DNA of 64,000 nucleotides, from positions 1 through 64,000 of the forward strand of contig JALBUN010000027.1 of the NCBI GenBank assembly GCA_025174535.1. The letters run 5' to 3'. Origin of the DNA: Cantharellus purpuraceus (taxonomy: Eukaryota; Basidiomycota; Agaricomycetes; Cantharellales; Hydnaceae). Positions 1 to 9,038 of this stretch are shown here, in pieces (the first letter of the stretch is position 1; every line of letters starts with the position of its first letter). The notes beneath the pieces are model-generated. The model saw only the letters and a program-made list of their open reading frames with translations, made no database searches and was not told where the DNA came from. A program made the translations under genes and the position numbers.

Positions 1-12
1 CTGTACAATAAG

Positions 13-459
13 ATGATTGAAAAGAGCAATGAAATAAGTAATTCAACCTGGATTCAACAAAATCATTGTATGTCAAGTCTGCAAACCATGCAACAGGATA
101 ATCTGCCTAGTTGTAATATTTCTATTGCTAGAGAAACTGGCAAGAAGTGTGATATTTCTATTGCTGGGGAAACTTGTAAGAACTGTGATGTGTATAACAA
201 TTTGGTTACATCAATGGTTGTTGCATTGAAACAACAGCAGAGAGTTTTCAAGAAAAGTAAAATCACAATCTATGGTATGATCATAACTAAGGATGGTAGG
301 TTAAAATTATATGAAACCACCAATAACAATCAGGGTGTTTCAATTGTTGTATATCCTTCCTCTGGATACAGCATAGAAGCTCAGTTTGAAGAGTGTTCTA
401 ATGCTATTGACATTATATTCCAAAGTATAAGAAATCAGATGTTCAAAGAATCCTCATAA
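13..459 (+). CDS. Hypothetical protein, possibly a 3' exon
   Basis: An open frame of 148 codons begins 12 bases into the window, so the true 5' end may lie outside it. The sequence just before the ATG (aataag) could also serve as a splice acceptor. The N-terminal half is rich in Cys, Asn and Ser, with a short internal repeat (ARETGKKCDIS then AGETCKNCD). The C-terminal half looks like a small folded alpha/beta domain (ITIYGMIITKDGRLKLYETT). I recognise no family. It lies in an AT-rich block with the neighbouring unrecognised genes and shares their codon bias (A/T third positions). No signal peptide or membrane segment is visible. Confidence 0.4.
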   Translation: MIEKSNEISNSTWIQQNHCMSSLQTMQQDNLPSCNISIARETGKKCDISIAGETCKNCDVYNNLVTSMVVALKQQQRVFKKSKITIYGMIITKDGRLKLYETTNNNQGVSIVVYPSSGYSIEAQFEECSNAIDIIFQSIRNQMFKESS

Positions 460-752
460 GGAGTTGATTTAAAAGTCCTAGTTTCTACACTCACAACATT
501 TTTCATCTATTTTCACTTGGATAATTTCAAGATTTGAACTTTTGTTCACACAACAATAAGTACCATTAGTATCATGATGAGTATTTTTTGAATGTTCAGA
601 GCTCTTAGGACATTTAATATCCTTACAATCTGTAACTACAGATGTAGTAGTTATATGATTGCACTTCCAAGTAATTTGAATTTTTCACTATCACCACACA
701 TGCCTTCATTTGAGTGAATAAAAATATTGCATATTCACTTATCTGATTTATC
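460..752. other. AT-rich stretch with a Cys-rich reading
   Basis: No complete gene is seen. On the minus strand, about 477-660 reads as a Cys-rich stretch (for example DCKDIKCPKSS and KIDEKCCECRN) that ends at a TAG but has no ATG in frame. It could be a 3' exon of the small gene that ends at 753, joined by a weak intron, or a relic. Confidence 0.2.
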
Positions 753-932
753 TTATACTTGTTGTAGTGCATGTAGTGGTAGCTGAATCTCATTGTCATC
801 ATAAGTAACAGTTATTAGCAAAGTGTCATCTGACAAAGTGCCAGTTACTAATGTAACAATACCTGTCACTGTCATTTGTGTTCTTGCATTGATAAATGAT
901 ACCTTATCACCAATCTCAGGTATATTCAACAT
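753..932 (-). CDS. Small 59-aa protein, SH3-like barrel pattern
   Basis: The frame starts at an ATG in a good context (ACACC before ATG) and runs 59 codons to TAA. The protein is a continuous alternation of beta-strand-like segments: a GDKVSF start, then TVTGIVTLVTG, LLITVTYDDNEIQLPL and HALQQV. This resembles small SH3-like or Tudor-like barrels, in which a KVSF strand is followed by a GxV turn and a final helical LxxL. The assignment is by pattern only. It sits between an unnamed Cys-rich reading and the two-exon gene at 971-1462, all on the minus strand, so the three may belong together. A donor-like GTATAAG overlaps the stop codon, so the frame might continue by splicing. Confidence 0.4.
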   Translation of the reverse strand: MLNIPEIGDKVSFINARTQMTVTGIVTLVTGTLSDDTLLITVTYDDNEIQLPLHALQQV

Positions 933-970
933 GGTGTCTCTGGTTATTATATATTAATTTTAAAAACTCA

Positions 971-1462
971 TTATTTCTCATCTAATTTCCTATCAAGTAT
1001 ATATACAAACTTCTTAAATGCTTCAAAACACTGTAGAACATTCTTTCTACTATTAATATGTTTCATACCTGTTACTGTTACAGGAAAACAACACCTTACA
1101 TTTGTTATCACTTCTGAAAACAACCCTTCTGTGATAGCATGATCAAGCTCTCTTGTAACAGTTACTAGGTAAAACTGGGGGACTTTTCTCGATGTTTGAA
1201 TGCAAGGTATTGTCATTTCCTCTAAAGCACTTTTTCCCTTATTCTTCCTTATCTAAGTATGTAAAAATTTTCTTGAAGACTCCTTTAAACATTTCACATC
1301 ATCTTTTTTGTAATCAAAACTGAGGATCTCATCATCAGTATCTAAAGTAATATCTCTAAAATCTGTCTCAAAAAACTGTTTAGTCCATTGTGTGTCAACC
1401 ATTATACCATAATCCCAAAGATCATGAGAACTCCAATCATTGCACTTCTTATCTTTACCCAT
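971..1462 (-). CDS. Hypothetical protein, probable two-exon gene
   Basis: Two open frames in the same phase are separated by one TAG. That TAG is the 3' end of a plausible 45-nt intron (1253-1297; donor GTGAAA, acceptor ACTTAG). Splicing joins exon 1 (1298-1462, 55 codons) to exon 2 (971-1252), giving about 148 aa. The product is hydrophilic, acidic near the middle and basic at the end, with no membrane segment or known motif; VTVTRELDHAITEGLF may be a helix-turn region. The donor is weak, so a nonsense mutation in a single-exon gene is the alternative. The intron length matches the clear 48-nt intron of the gene at 4273. Confidence 0.4.
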
Positions 1463-2037
1463 GATGTCAATAAAGAAGGATATATAAAATTTATTTACTA
1501 GATATGTGCATAGTTCTGAAGAGCAGAATGTCCATATTTTTATCTAATATTTATAAATTGAATTATATATATTTTCTAAAGTTGTCAATAGCCAGATGCA
1601 TGCACTCGTTCTGAATACTACAACAAAGTCCCATACAGAATTCCCTGTCCTTTCATCTATCATTCTTCTACCAGTTCCTTGTTTCCTATCTTGCCAGTCT
1701 TTCATTCCAAATTCTTTGCTGCATAGCTAAATAGGTGTACCAGCCGATTGGATATTATCATATCATGATAATGACATCGGATGGAAGGTCACCTTGTCAG
1801 GAGCAGTTTGATCACATTATCAAAGGACAGCCTTTTGGCTGTGAGGGTTGATAATGATGCACTTACTGAGCAGACAGTAGGTGAGACTTTGCAGCGGCAT
1901 GGTGTACCAGATAATTGAATCGTTGTCCTTGAGCAGTCTAATGATGTGATCCGAGTGCTCATGGACAGCCATTCACTCCAAGGTGACCTTGTCAGAAGCA
2001 TGGAATGCCTTGTATCCTACGTCTTCGGAGGCTTACA
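1463..2037. other. Intergenic stretch with a HEAT-unit relic
   Basis: No intact gene. On the minus strand about 1910-1953 encodes DHIIRLLKDNDSII, which closely resembles the core of the HEAT units found 50 kb away (DIIELLKDSDSDVR). The surrounding sequence is degenerate and partly duplicated; agcagt/atgatgtgat-like words recur at 1800-1830 and 1930-1960. Confidence 0.3.
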
Positions 2038-4131
2038 TTACTGGGTTCTCCCTCTACATCTTTTTCTTGAACTAGGAATTTGAGATTGATCAGAGTCTGA
2101 ATCAGATTGATCAGAGTCTGAATCAGATTGATCAGAGTCTGAATCAGATTGATCAGAGTCTGAATCAGATTGATCAGAGTCTGAATCAGATTGATCAGAG
2201 TCTGAATCAGATTGATCAGAGTCTGAATCAGATTGATCAGAGTCTGAATCAGATTGATCAGAGTCTGAATCAGATTGATCAGAGTCTGAATCAGATTGAT
2301 CAGAGTCTGAATCAGATTGATCAGAGTCTGAATCAGATTGATCAGAGTCTGAATCAGATTGATCAGAGTCTGAATCAGATTGATCAGAGTCTGAATCAGA
2401 TTGATCAGAGTCTGAATCAGATTGATCAGAGTCTGAATCAGATTGATCAGAGTCTGAATCAGATTGATCAGAGTCTGAATCAGATTGATCAGAGTCTGAA
2501 TCAGATTGATCAGAGTCTGAATCAGATTGATCAGAGTCTGAATCAGATTGATCAGAGTCTGAATCAGATTGATCAGAGTCTGAATCAGATTGATCAGAGT
2601 CTGAATCAGATTGATCAGAGTCTGAATCAGATTGATCAGAGTCTGAATCAGATTGATCAGAGTCTGAATCAGATTGATCAGAGTCTGAATCAGATTGATC
2701 AGAGTCTGAATCAGATTGATCAGAGTCTGAATCAGATTGATCAGAGTCTGAATCAGATTGATCAGAGTCTGAATCAGATTGATCAGAGTCTGAATCAGAT
2801 TGATCAGAGTCTGAATCAGATTGATCAGAGTCTGAATCAGATTGATCAGAGTCTGAATCAGATTGATCAGAGTCTGAATCAGATTGATCAGAGTCTGAAT
2901 CAGATTGATCAGAGTCTGAATCAGATTGATCAGAGTCTGAATCAGATTGATCAGAGTCTGAATCAGATTGATCAGAGTCTGAATCAGATTGATCAGAGTC
3001 TGAATCAGATTGATCAGAGTCTGAATCAGATTCTGAATCAGATTGATCAGAGTCTGAATCAGATTGATCAGAGTCTGAATCAGATTGATCAGAGTCTGAA
3101 TCAGATTGATCAGAGTCTGAATCAGATCGTTCCTTAGACCTTTTTTCTTGATGCCTTGAACTAGGAGTTTGAGATCGTTCCTTAGACCTTTTTTCTTGAT
3201 GCCTTGAACCTTGAGTCATTCCTTGCTTCCATGTTTGAAAATTAATCCTATTACCATCTACGTCATATGATGACATTTCATTCTTCCTAGTATATATTGT
3301 AGATAGTTTTCTAGGCTCACCATTTATGAATAATTCCATTCTATTTAGTCTACAAGACTGATCTGAGTCTATAAGTATATAGTCTACACCTCTTTTCACT
3401 ATCTTAAATGTCACCTTTCTGGTACCATTTTCCTGTAACCTTGTTACCTCCTGTTCTTGTTTTCCAGCCCAGTGATTCATATCAAATTTCCAGTCAACAA
3501 TCTCAGATATTATTGCTTTATATTTATCACCCTGTTTCTGAAGTTTATTAATGTCTGTTCCAAGTTCCACTACAGTATCATCTGTTTCTACAATCCACTC
3601 ATGCACTTCAGATTTCCATTCCACAATGTCTGATATTGTTGCAATACATCTATTAACCTGTTTCTGAAGTTTATGAATATCTGTTCTATAGTCCAATATA
3701 AGATTCTCTGCATTATGTGTATTGACCTGTTGATGAATATCTGTTCCATGGTCTGATATTGTGGCAACACACCTATTAACCTGTCTCTGAAGTTTATGAA
3801 TATCTGTTCCAAATCCTGATACAATATCATTCATTTCACTCATCCATTCATCTAAATTCTCTTTCCTGTCTGTCAAAGTAGTTATAATTGTATTTTTTTC
3901 CTCAACCTGTTTCTTAAGCACCTGAATTTCCTGACTCTGGGAATTAACCTGTTGTTCAAGCATAGTGATCTGCCTATCCTTTTCACTCATCCAAGACTTG
4001 ACATTTATAAGATCAGATATTAATTCATCTTTTACTTCCATTTGACTTGCCATAGCTTTTATCAGTGCATCATTGTCACTTATCCAGCCTTTGATTGCTT
4101 TTATATCTTCAAAGATTTGTGGCATTTTCAA
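2038..4131 (-). CDS. 697-aa coiled-coil protein with (DSDSDQS)n tail
   Basis: A single exon reads 697 codons. Residues 1-235 form a long predicted coiled coil with internal repeats of about 45 residues, marked by the recurring phrases TDIHKLQ and ATISD and by Trp at W-x-S/F positions. Residues about 240-305 look like a small globular domain (KVTFKIVKRGVDYILIDSD). Next comes a 14-residue basic RS-like segment present twice (SRHQEKRSKERS), then about 350 residues of DSDSDQS heptads encoded by a 21-bp minisatellite, and a basic end (RKRCRGRTQ). The tail is extremely acidic and rich in potential casein-kinase-2 sites, flanked by basic patches that could act as nuclear signals. That function is inference. 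No family is recognised. The frame is intact despite the repeat, which argues that the protein is expressed. Confidence 0.65.
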   Translation of the reverse strand: MKMPQIFEDIKAIKGWISDNDALIKAMASQMEVKDELISDLINVKSWMSEKDRQITMLEQQVNSQSQEIQVLKKQVEEKNTIITTLTDRKENLDEWMSEMNDIVSGFGTDIHKLQRQVNRCVATISDHGTDIHQQVNTHNAENLILDYRTDIHKLQKQVNRCIATISDIVEWKSEVHEWIVETDDTVVELGTDINKLQKQGDKYKAIISEIVDWKFDMNHWAGKQEQEVTRLQENGTRKVTFKIVKRGVDYILIDSDQSCRLNRMELFINGEPRKLSTIYTRKNEMSSYDVDGNRINFQTWKQGMTQGSRHQEKRSKERSQTPSSRHQEKRSKERSDSDSDQSDSDSDQSDSDSDQSDSDSDQSDSESDSDSDQSDSDSDQSDSDSDQSDSDSDQSDSDSDQSDSDSDQSDSDSDQSDSDSDQSDSDSDQSDSDSDQSDSDSDQSDSDSDQSDSDSDQSDSDSDQSDSDSDQSDSDSDQSDSDSDQSDSDSDQSDSDSDQSDSDSDQSDSDSDQSDSDSDQSDSDSDQSDSDSDQSDSDSDQSDSDSDQSDSDSDQSDSDSDQSDSDSDQSDSDSDQSDSDSDQSDSDSDQSDSDSDQSDSDSDQSDSDSDQSDSDSDQSDSDSDQSDSDSDQSDSDSDQSDSDSDQSDSDSDQSDSDSDQSDSDSDQSDSDSDQSDSDSDQSQIPSSRKRCRGRTQ
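2084..3126 (-). repeat. 21-bp coding minisatellite, about 50 units
   Basis: The unit gattgatcagagtctgaatca repeats head to tail with almost no divergence. It encodes DSDSDQS on the minus strand, and each copy carries TGATCA. One unit near 3028-3040 lacks 9 nt, an in-frame loss that gives SDSESDSD. Near-identity of the units implies recent expansion or ongoing homogenisation. Confidence 0.95.
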
Positions 4132-4272
4132 ATCCCTCTCTGCTTATAAAACAGAAATGAAAAAATATAAAAATCATTTTTTTCTGAACATTTGATATTT
4201 TGTATAGGCAGTAGATATATACATCTTGCTTTCTTAATAAAATGATTATTATGTTTTTATGTTATAAGCATT

Positions 4273-4599
4273 ATGAAGATGCTCTCCTTTATGCTTCAAT
4301 GCAAGATAGAGTTTGATAGAAGAGTTAATGATTGGTATATATCTCGGATAGGATCCCTCCATGATTTGTTTCTGAGGTAAGTTCCTTTATAAATATCAAG
4401 GTTCCAATCACTGACTTTATACAGATGTACTGATGGCACACTTCTGGAACAGAAATTAACAGAGTTATATACTAGTATGGAGCAGGATCATTATTTTCCA
4501 CCACTTTGGATGGAAAATCTGATGGTATTGCACCCTAAAGTACGAGGGATAGTCATACAGTCTTATGTTAGAACAAGATTATCTACCACTATGCCCTAA
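4273..4599 (+). CDS. Small spliced gene, 92 aa, unknown
   Basis: This gene is visible only after splicing. Exon 1 (4273-4376) reads MKMLSFMLQCKIEFDRR and onward. A canonical 48-nt intron (4377-4424; GTAAGT to TACAG) joins it, in phase 2, to exon 2 (4425-4599), which ends at TAA. The product is 92 aa. Exon 2 has a compact helical look (LLEQKLTELYTSMEQDHYF, PPLWMENLMVLHPKVRGIVI). I know no family. An alternative start at 4279 is the second Met. Good splice signals and an open frame across both exons support it. It is 66 bp from a MITE on its 3' side. Confidence 0.55.
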
Positions 4600-4665
4600 C
4601 TAAGTTACTTTGTTTTAAAAATAGCTTCACTGCATTAAAGGTGTTTGTTTCCAAGACTTTCCTAA

Positions 4666-5230
4666 GACGCTTATTCAGAAATACAACAAATACATATGTA
4701 CAACCTATTTTCCTCAAATTTTATACAATACACTTCAATTCAAACTTATTTTCATATTTCAACATGATTCTCAAATTTTACACAATATACTAGATTAAAA
4801 CATATTTTCATATTTTGGCATAATTCTCAAAAATAATTGTTTTTTCCCCATTTAGTGGTGGCAACTCCCTTGAGGGAACATCCAAATATCATTGATTCTT
4901 TCTTATACAATACTTGTAACATAATTTGAACTATCTTTAATCCTCACCTGGTATTTGTATATCTAAATACCCTATATAATACCAATTATATTCATATATA
5001 CATTCCTATTATATCCATGTAAATAATTATGTTCATCTCAACCAAATATCTTATCTTTTAAAGTTTATTAAAATATAGAATATATGTTTATATTTATGAA
5101 AATTTCACACATCCGAAATCTTTTAAGATATCCAAATTGTAACTCCCTGGCTTTATGTATCATTGAAATCCTGATGTATATCTCCTATACATCAGAATAT
5201 TGTATACTGACATGATTCCGAACAAGCGTC
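4666..5230 (-). mobile_element. MITE copy 1 (Harbinger/Tourist-like)
   Basis: This 565-bp AT-rich element has no coding capacity. It matches, in inverted orientation, a second copy at 35245-35865. The ends are imperfect inverted repeats, with GACGCTTATTCAGAA at one end and GACGCTTGTTCGGAA at the other read inward. TAA flanks the left side, but the right flank is AAT and abuts a truncated copia reverse transcriptase, so this copy has lost or rearranged its right target site. The copy at 35245 carries an extra 56-57 bp internal tandem duplication that is absent here. Confidence 0.8.
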
Positions 5231-5545
5231 AATGGAAAACAAGACTTGACAAAACAATGAAGGGACTCAATTTCCAGAAGAGCCAGGTGGATGACTGCCT
5301 CTACATCCTTCAAGAAGATGGTGTCATTGTGCTCCTAGTACTCATCTATGTGGATGACATGCCAGACAAACCCTCCAAAGGGTCAAAGAGTTCAAGTTGG
5401 AGCTTAAAGAAAACTTTGACATTACTGATGTTAGTGAGCTGAAGTGCATACTTGGCATTCAAGTCACCCATTACAGGAGAGGATGCATTGTATCCTTGAA
5501 TCAGATGGCCTACATCATATAGGAGGCCCAGGAGCAACTAGGAAA
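5231..5545 (+). pseudogene. Ty1/copia reverse transcriptase fragment
   Basis: The translation shows the copia RT core: RQW, KSQVDDCLYI, then VLIYVDDM with the catalytic YVDD. A frameshift near 5370 moves the frame, after which FDITDVSELKCILGIQ continues the thumb region. The 5' end is cut by the MITE and the 3' end stops in low-complexity G-rich DNA. The fragment is not functional. Confidence 0.75.
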
Positions 5546-5987
5546 GGAGCTGAGGGGTTAGGGGATAGGAAAATGAATGGGTAAGGAGGTTAGGAGGTAG
5601 GGGTTAGGGGATCACCCCTAATTTGTTTTTATGCTCCCATTATCCCTTTGGCTCAATAATTCTCATACAGACTCTATATATGTATAGCTTGTATAAAAAA
5701 AGCCTAGCTAGCAATGAAAAGAACAAGAGTTTTAGCCTCTCCAACCCTGTTTGATGGGTTGCTATATCTGAAAGCAAAATCATTGTTTTTATCATATATT
5801 CTATGTTTCTTTGAGTTTTGTTGATATCTCAAATGATCTGATTGCTTCTCATTTATATCTATCCATTGGTAACATCCACAAGGCTGTACAACACCTACAT
5901 AATTTATGAATACGCATATATACACCTCCCATCTGACCTCTACTTGACTTCAGACCCAGCAAGGCACCCAACTCATATTTTATAACA
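5546..5987. repeat. LTR-like sequence with G-rich start
   Basis: It begins with a G-rich, GGTTAGG-bearing stretch (about 5552-5620), followed by a T-rich segment and a promoter-like gtataaaaaaagcctagc near 5693, and ends near tataaca. The order of parts (G-rich end, ttgtataaaa plus gctagctagNNatgaaa) is the same as in the solo LTR at 39723-40432. It may be a diverged relative or a truncated LTR. Boundaries are not defined. Confidence 0.3.
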
Positions 5988-6700
5988 GATGGATTGTGAT
6001 GTAGAGTGTGGACTTTGACTTTAGAGCATTGGCTGAAAACTTGTTGATTTATCCAAAAGGCAAAAACTAGTGCCCTTTTATGTACAAATCCCCAGGGCAC
6101 AATAACACAATATGAGGAGCAAATGATGCAATATGATGCAAGAAATGCTGATCAAGCCAGCTGTCAAAGCATGTGAAGTTGAACTACTAATGGGGAAATC
6201 ATGGAGAAAGGAAGTGACAGATAGGGGTAATCTTTGTAAGAATAGGGGGTGATGAGTAATAAAAGAACCAAAAATAGAACAAGGATGAGTAAGTCATGTA
6301 TGAATGAATTAAGAAGATGAAACAGGGGTGAGTCATATAAAAGAACAATAGAAACATCCACCAATACCATCTTCCCTATGGCTCCAAAGATAAGTTGACC
6401 CTGAGTCACATGAGGACTTCAGTCAGCATCCACAACAAATACTCCTTATTGTCTTAGTGATCCGTCTCCATATGGTATCCTGTTCCAAGGGCATTTGGTC
6501 CCTTTATCTGACACGATGTAACCTGAGTTGGATTAAAGTGGGAGGATAGGTCGGTGATGGTGACTGAAACTCTACCTCATATTTGACTCTTCTATCTGTG
6601 TTACGATATAGAGGTGAAATGCTGAGGAATGTATATGGTTCAATGGAATCGTGAAAGAATATGGGATTGCCAATGGCATAAGAGAGACAAGGTGGGGATC
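5988..6700 (-). repeat. Dispersed repeat R, copy 1
   Basis: About 700 bp aligns in the same orientation, with few differences, to 32629-33335. On the minus strand both copies contain a partly open frame (AIGNPIFFHxS, EPYTFLSISPLY and TYPPTxIQLRLH) that I do not recognise. In this copy a CAA has become TAA at 6504-6506. A TATA-like TACATAAAAGGGC (minus strand) lies near 6080. It may be part of an LTR element or a captured gene fragment. The copies diverge abruptly at about 6690/33331. Confidence 0.6.
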
Positions 6701-6704
6701 TTGG

Positions 6705-7300
6705 ACGTTAAAAGAGTTTTTAAAGTATTTTGACATGTGGAGGTGGCTTAACATGCCCATGGAGCTCAGTGTATTTTTGATAGTCCTCCATGTCCAGAGA
6801 CCAGTGTGATGTATTATTAGAAGAGATGTTGGAGAGAGGAATAGAATTGGAAGCCATGTGAATGATGATGAAAGGATCAGTGTGAATGGAAGGCTGATAA
6901 TGATCAATGGCGATGAAACATGAGTTATGATCGATGGCCTGAAATAGAGACTAAGATGGAAAGGGAGTTGCGGTGCTATTTAAAAGCTTGATACAAAAGA
7001 TGCTGGTGGAGTTTGACTGTCAAAGTGGTTTGATATATGTCCTCAATGTCTCCTGGCTCATCAGCATGCTTGGAAACCTTGATTAATTTAATACTAACAT
7101 CCTGCATGGCCTCAACCAATGCAGGAGGAATGGTCTCCATGGCAGGACCCATACTTATGGCCCTAGTCCATCAATATTTGGGAGAAGGATCCACCACACT
7201 ACTGCCTTCCTCACAATCATGTTTCTGTCAAGGAGGAGCACTCCCTTTTACCTCACATTTCAGTCGGTTTGTCTGGCAAGTGAGGCAGGGGTGAGATTTT
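6705..7300 (-). pseudogene. Decayed ORF with half zinc-cluster motif
   Basis: Two pieces are readable on the minus strand. About 7296-6975 shows HPCLTCQTNRLKCEVKG, a C-x2-C-x6-C half of a fungal binuclear zinc cluster, followed by a long amphipathic helical stretch (ALVEAMQDVSIKLIKVSK). About 6860-6730 starts at an ATG (MASNSIPLSNISS) and breaks at a TAA. Both carry stops. The zinc half-motif recalls the antisense zinc-cluster gene of the gypsy elements in this window, and the piece lies next to a gypsy LTR, so it may be a distant relative. That link is inference. Confidence 0.35.
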
Positions 7301-7393
7301 CTGGTCTAGCAAACAAAACTGCCATACTCACTCCTACCAATGCCATGATCCACCGCCAATTCTGAATGTGCACGAACCGTCGAGCGAATATAC

Positions 7394-7921
7394 TGTTACA
7401 CACTAGGTCCGATTGGGGGTTGGAGATTGGGTTGGAGGTTGGGTCAGAGGTTGGGTTGGAGTCGGAGCACATTGTGGGGGTCAGAACAGACTTGGCTTCA
7501 GCTTATGTGCTGCACCCTCACTAATACCAGTGTCCGAGATTTCAGAGATGGAGTACAACTTAGAGAGTTAGGATCAGACTTAGGAACTAGGCGTGATTCA
7601 ATATTCAAACTGGGGAATGAAGTCCCCAGTTGGGCAACTTAAATACATATTTGAAATCTAATAATAATTACTCCAGTGATAGGTCTCCGAGGCCGATGGC
7701 CTTACATGAGTATGTCCGAGTCTGACGGGGACAGATGTCCAGGTTCCTATGGTGATGCTGATGCATCAATCGGAACCGGAGACGCATGGGCAGAATCGGC
7801 GGTGACAATCAGACAGGTAGATGGAGACATGGCAGTTTCCAAATGGAGTATAGATTTCATATGCACGGGGATCTGAGTGGATCAGACGGGGATCTGGTCG
7901 TTAATGAATATAGTCATAACA
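7394..7921 (-). repeat. Gypsy LTR, isolated and rearranged copy
   Basis: A 528-bp copy of the LTR shared with gypsy A and B (tgttac...gtcataaca). The right flank CTTTG is the start of a copia gag-pol fragment. In the intact copia at 42552 the same sequence is uninterrupted, so the LTR inserted there. The left flank is AATAC, so no target duplication survives. To its left is a 5' gag leader (actgccatactcactcc) facing the LTR in the wrong orientation, which indicates a recombination event. Confidence 0.85.
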
Positions 7922-8804
7922 CTTTGTGACCAGGGGTCTCTACATAGTTGGTGAATAGACTCCTATCTCTGGCTATGTGTGATGTGCAGCTGGAATCAGC
8001 TAACCATGCTGATGAACTTTGTGCCGACAGGACTGAGTGATCATCCATAGCAAAGGTGTACTCATCCTGTGTTTCATTGGCCCGATCCTTGCCATTGTTT
8101 TTTGCATTGGTCTGGTTGTTCTCCTTTGATCTGCACTCTGCAGCATAGTGACCTTGTTTGTTGCAATTGAAGCAGGTGATTTTAGCATTGTACTTCTTTT
8201 TCTTGGCAACTAATGCGGTGTCATCACCATTCTGCAGGCAGATTCAGCAATTGTGTTCAAGGAGTCTGGCTATGAGCTTGGTGGCATTGGTCAGGGCAGA
8301 GGTGTCAATAGAAGCAATGTAGTTGTTCCAGGAATCTGGGAGCAAGGTGAGTAGGAGGATAGAGAACTCCACACCATCAATTTTCTCTCCCAAATTGTGT
8401 AATTCCTCTTGGTAACCATGCATGGTATGTATGTGTTCATCTATTGGGGTGCCATCCTCACATTTTGCTCAGAATAGCTTTCTTCATGTCAGCACTATGC
8501 CCAGTGGTCCTTGAGCTTTGAGTAGGCTCCAGAGTGCATCCCAAGCTTCTTTTGATGAGGATGCACTTGATATATAAACCAGCATTGAGTCAGCTACTCT
8601 CAATCTGATAGTGGACAGTGCCTGGTGGTCCCTCTTCTTCCATGTGTTGAGATTCGGGGCTTGGGCCGCAGGTAATGTCCCCTGTTCAACGTATTCCCAC
8701 AAGCCTTGGTCCATTAATATGTCAATCATTTTTATCTTCCAGACCGCATAATTTTTCGTGCCTTTAAGCGGGTCGATGCAATAGACATTAATGTGTTCCA
8801 CCAT
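7922..8804 (-). pseudogene. Copia gag fragment (UBN2-type, CCHC)
   Basis: Minus-strand gag starts at MVEHINVYCIDPLKG and shows the UBN2-type gag pattern (YAVWKIKMIDIL, KEAWDALWSLL). Stops and frameshifts appear after about 8484. Toward 7950 come the CCHC knuckle (CFNCNKQGHYAAEC) and the protease start WLADSSCTSH, where the usual DSG is DSS. It is cut by the gypsy LTR at 7921. It is a close relative of the copia element at 26162-43672. Confidence 0.8.
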
Positions 8805-8870
8805 GGATTCGATGTCTTCGTGTTATGGTGCTGGGTGTGGGTACAAGGTTAGGCAGTGGGGCCCATAACC

Positions 8871-9038
8871 TATAGAGATAGTACGATCATTATTGTGTAT
8901 TCTAATATGCATGTACTTATAGTAAACATAAAGATCTCTACATAGTAATCCAGTGTGCATTTCCAAGCAACCATTGCGGCCATCAGTCTGATGCGTTGGC
9001 AGGCTGAGGTTGTCATGGTCTCTCAGCGATCCTCAACA
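8871..9038 (-). repeat. Copia 5' LTR (same family as 43498-43672)
   Basis: 168 bp, read on the plus strand from tatagagatagt to cctcaaca, nearly identical to the LTR at 43498. On the minus strand it begins TGTTGAGG, as expected for a copia LTR, and leads into the gag fragment. The primer-binding side (cccataacc on the plus strand, GGTTATGGG on the minus) follows directly. Confidence 0.85.

Noticed and set aside
2084..3126. 21-bp repeats as a CRISPR array
   Set aside because: Pure head-to-tail minisatellite without spacers, inside a coding frame.
5552..5620. Telomere-like TTAGGG words
   Set aside because: Irregular and short, within LTR-like sequence in the middle of transposon debris.
7676..7876. 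Frames starting MSMSKSDGD-like in each gypsy LTR (also 26766, 31232, 33805, 41560)
   Set aside because: They lie wholly inside LTR copies, end at different stops, and are best explained as non-coding LTR sequence.
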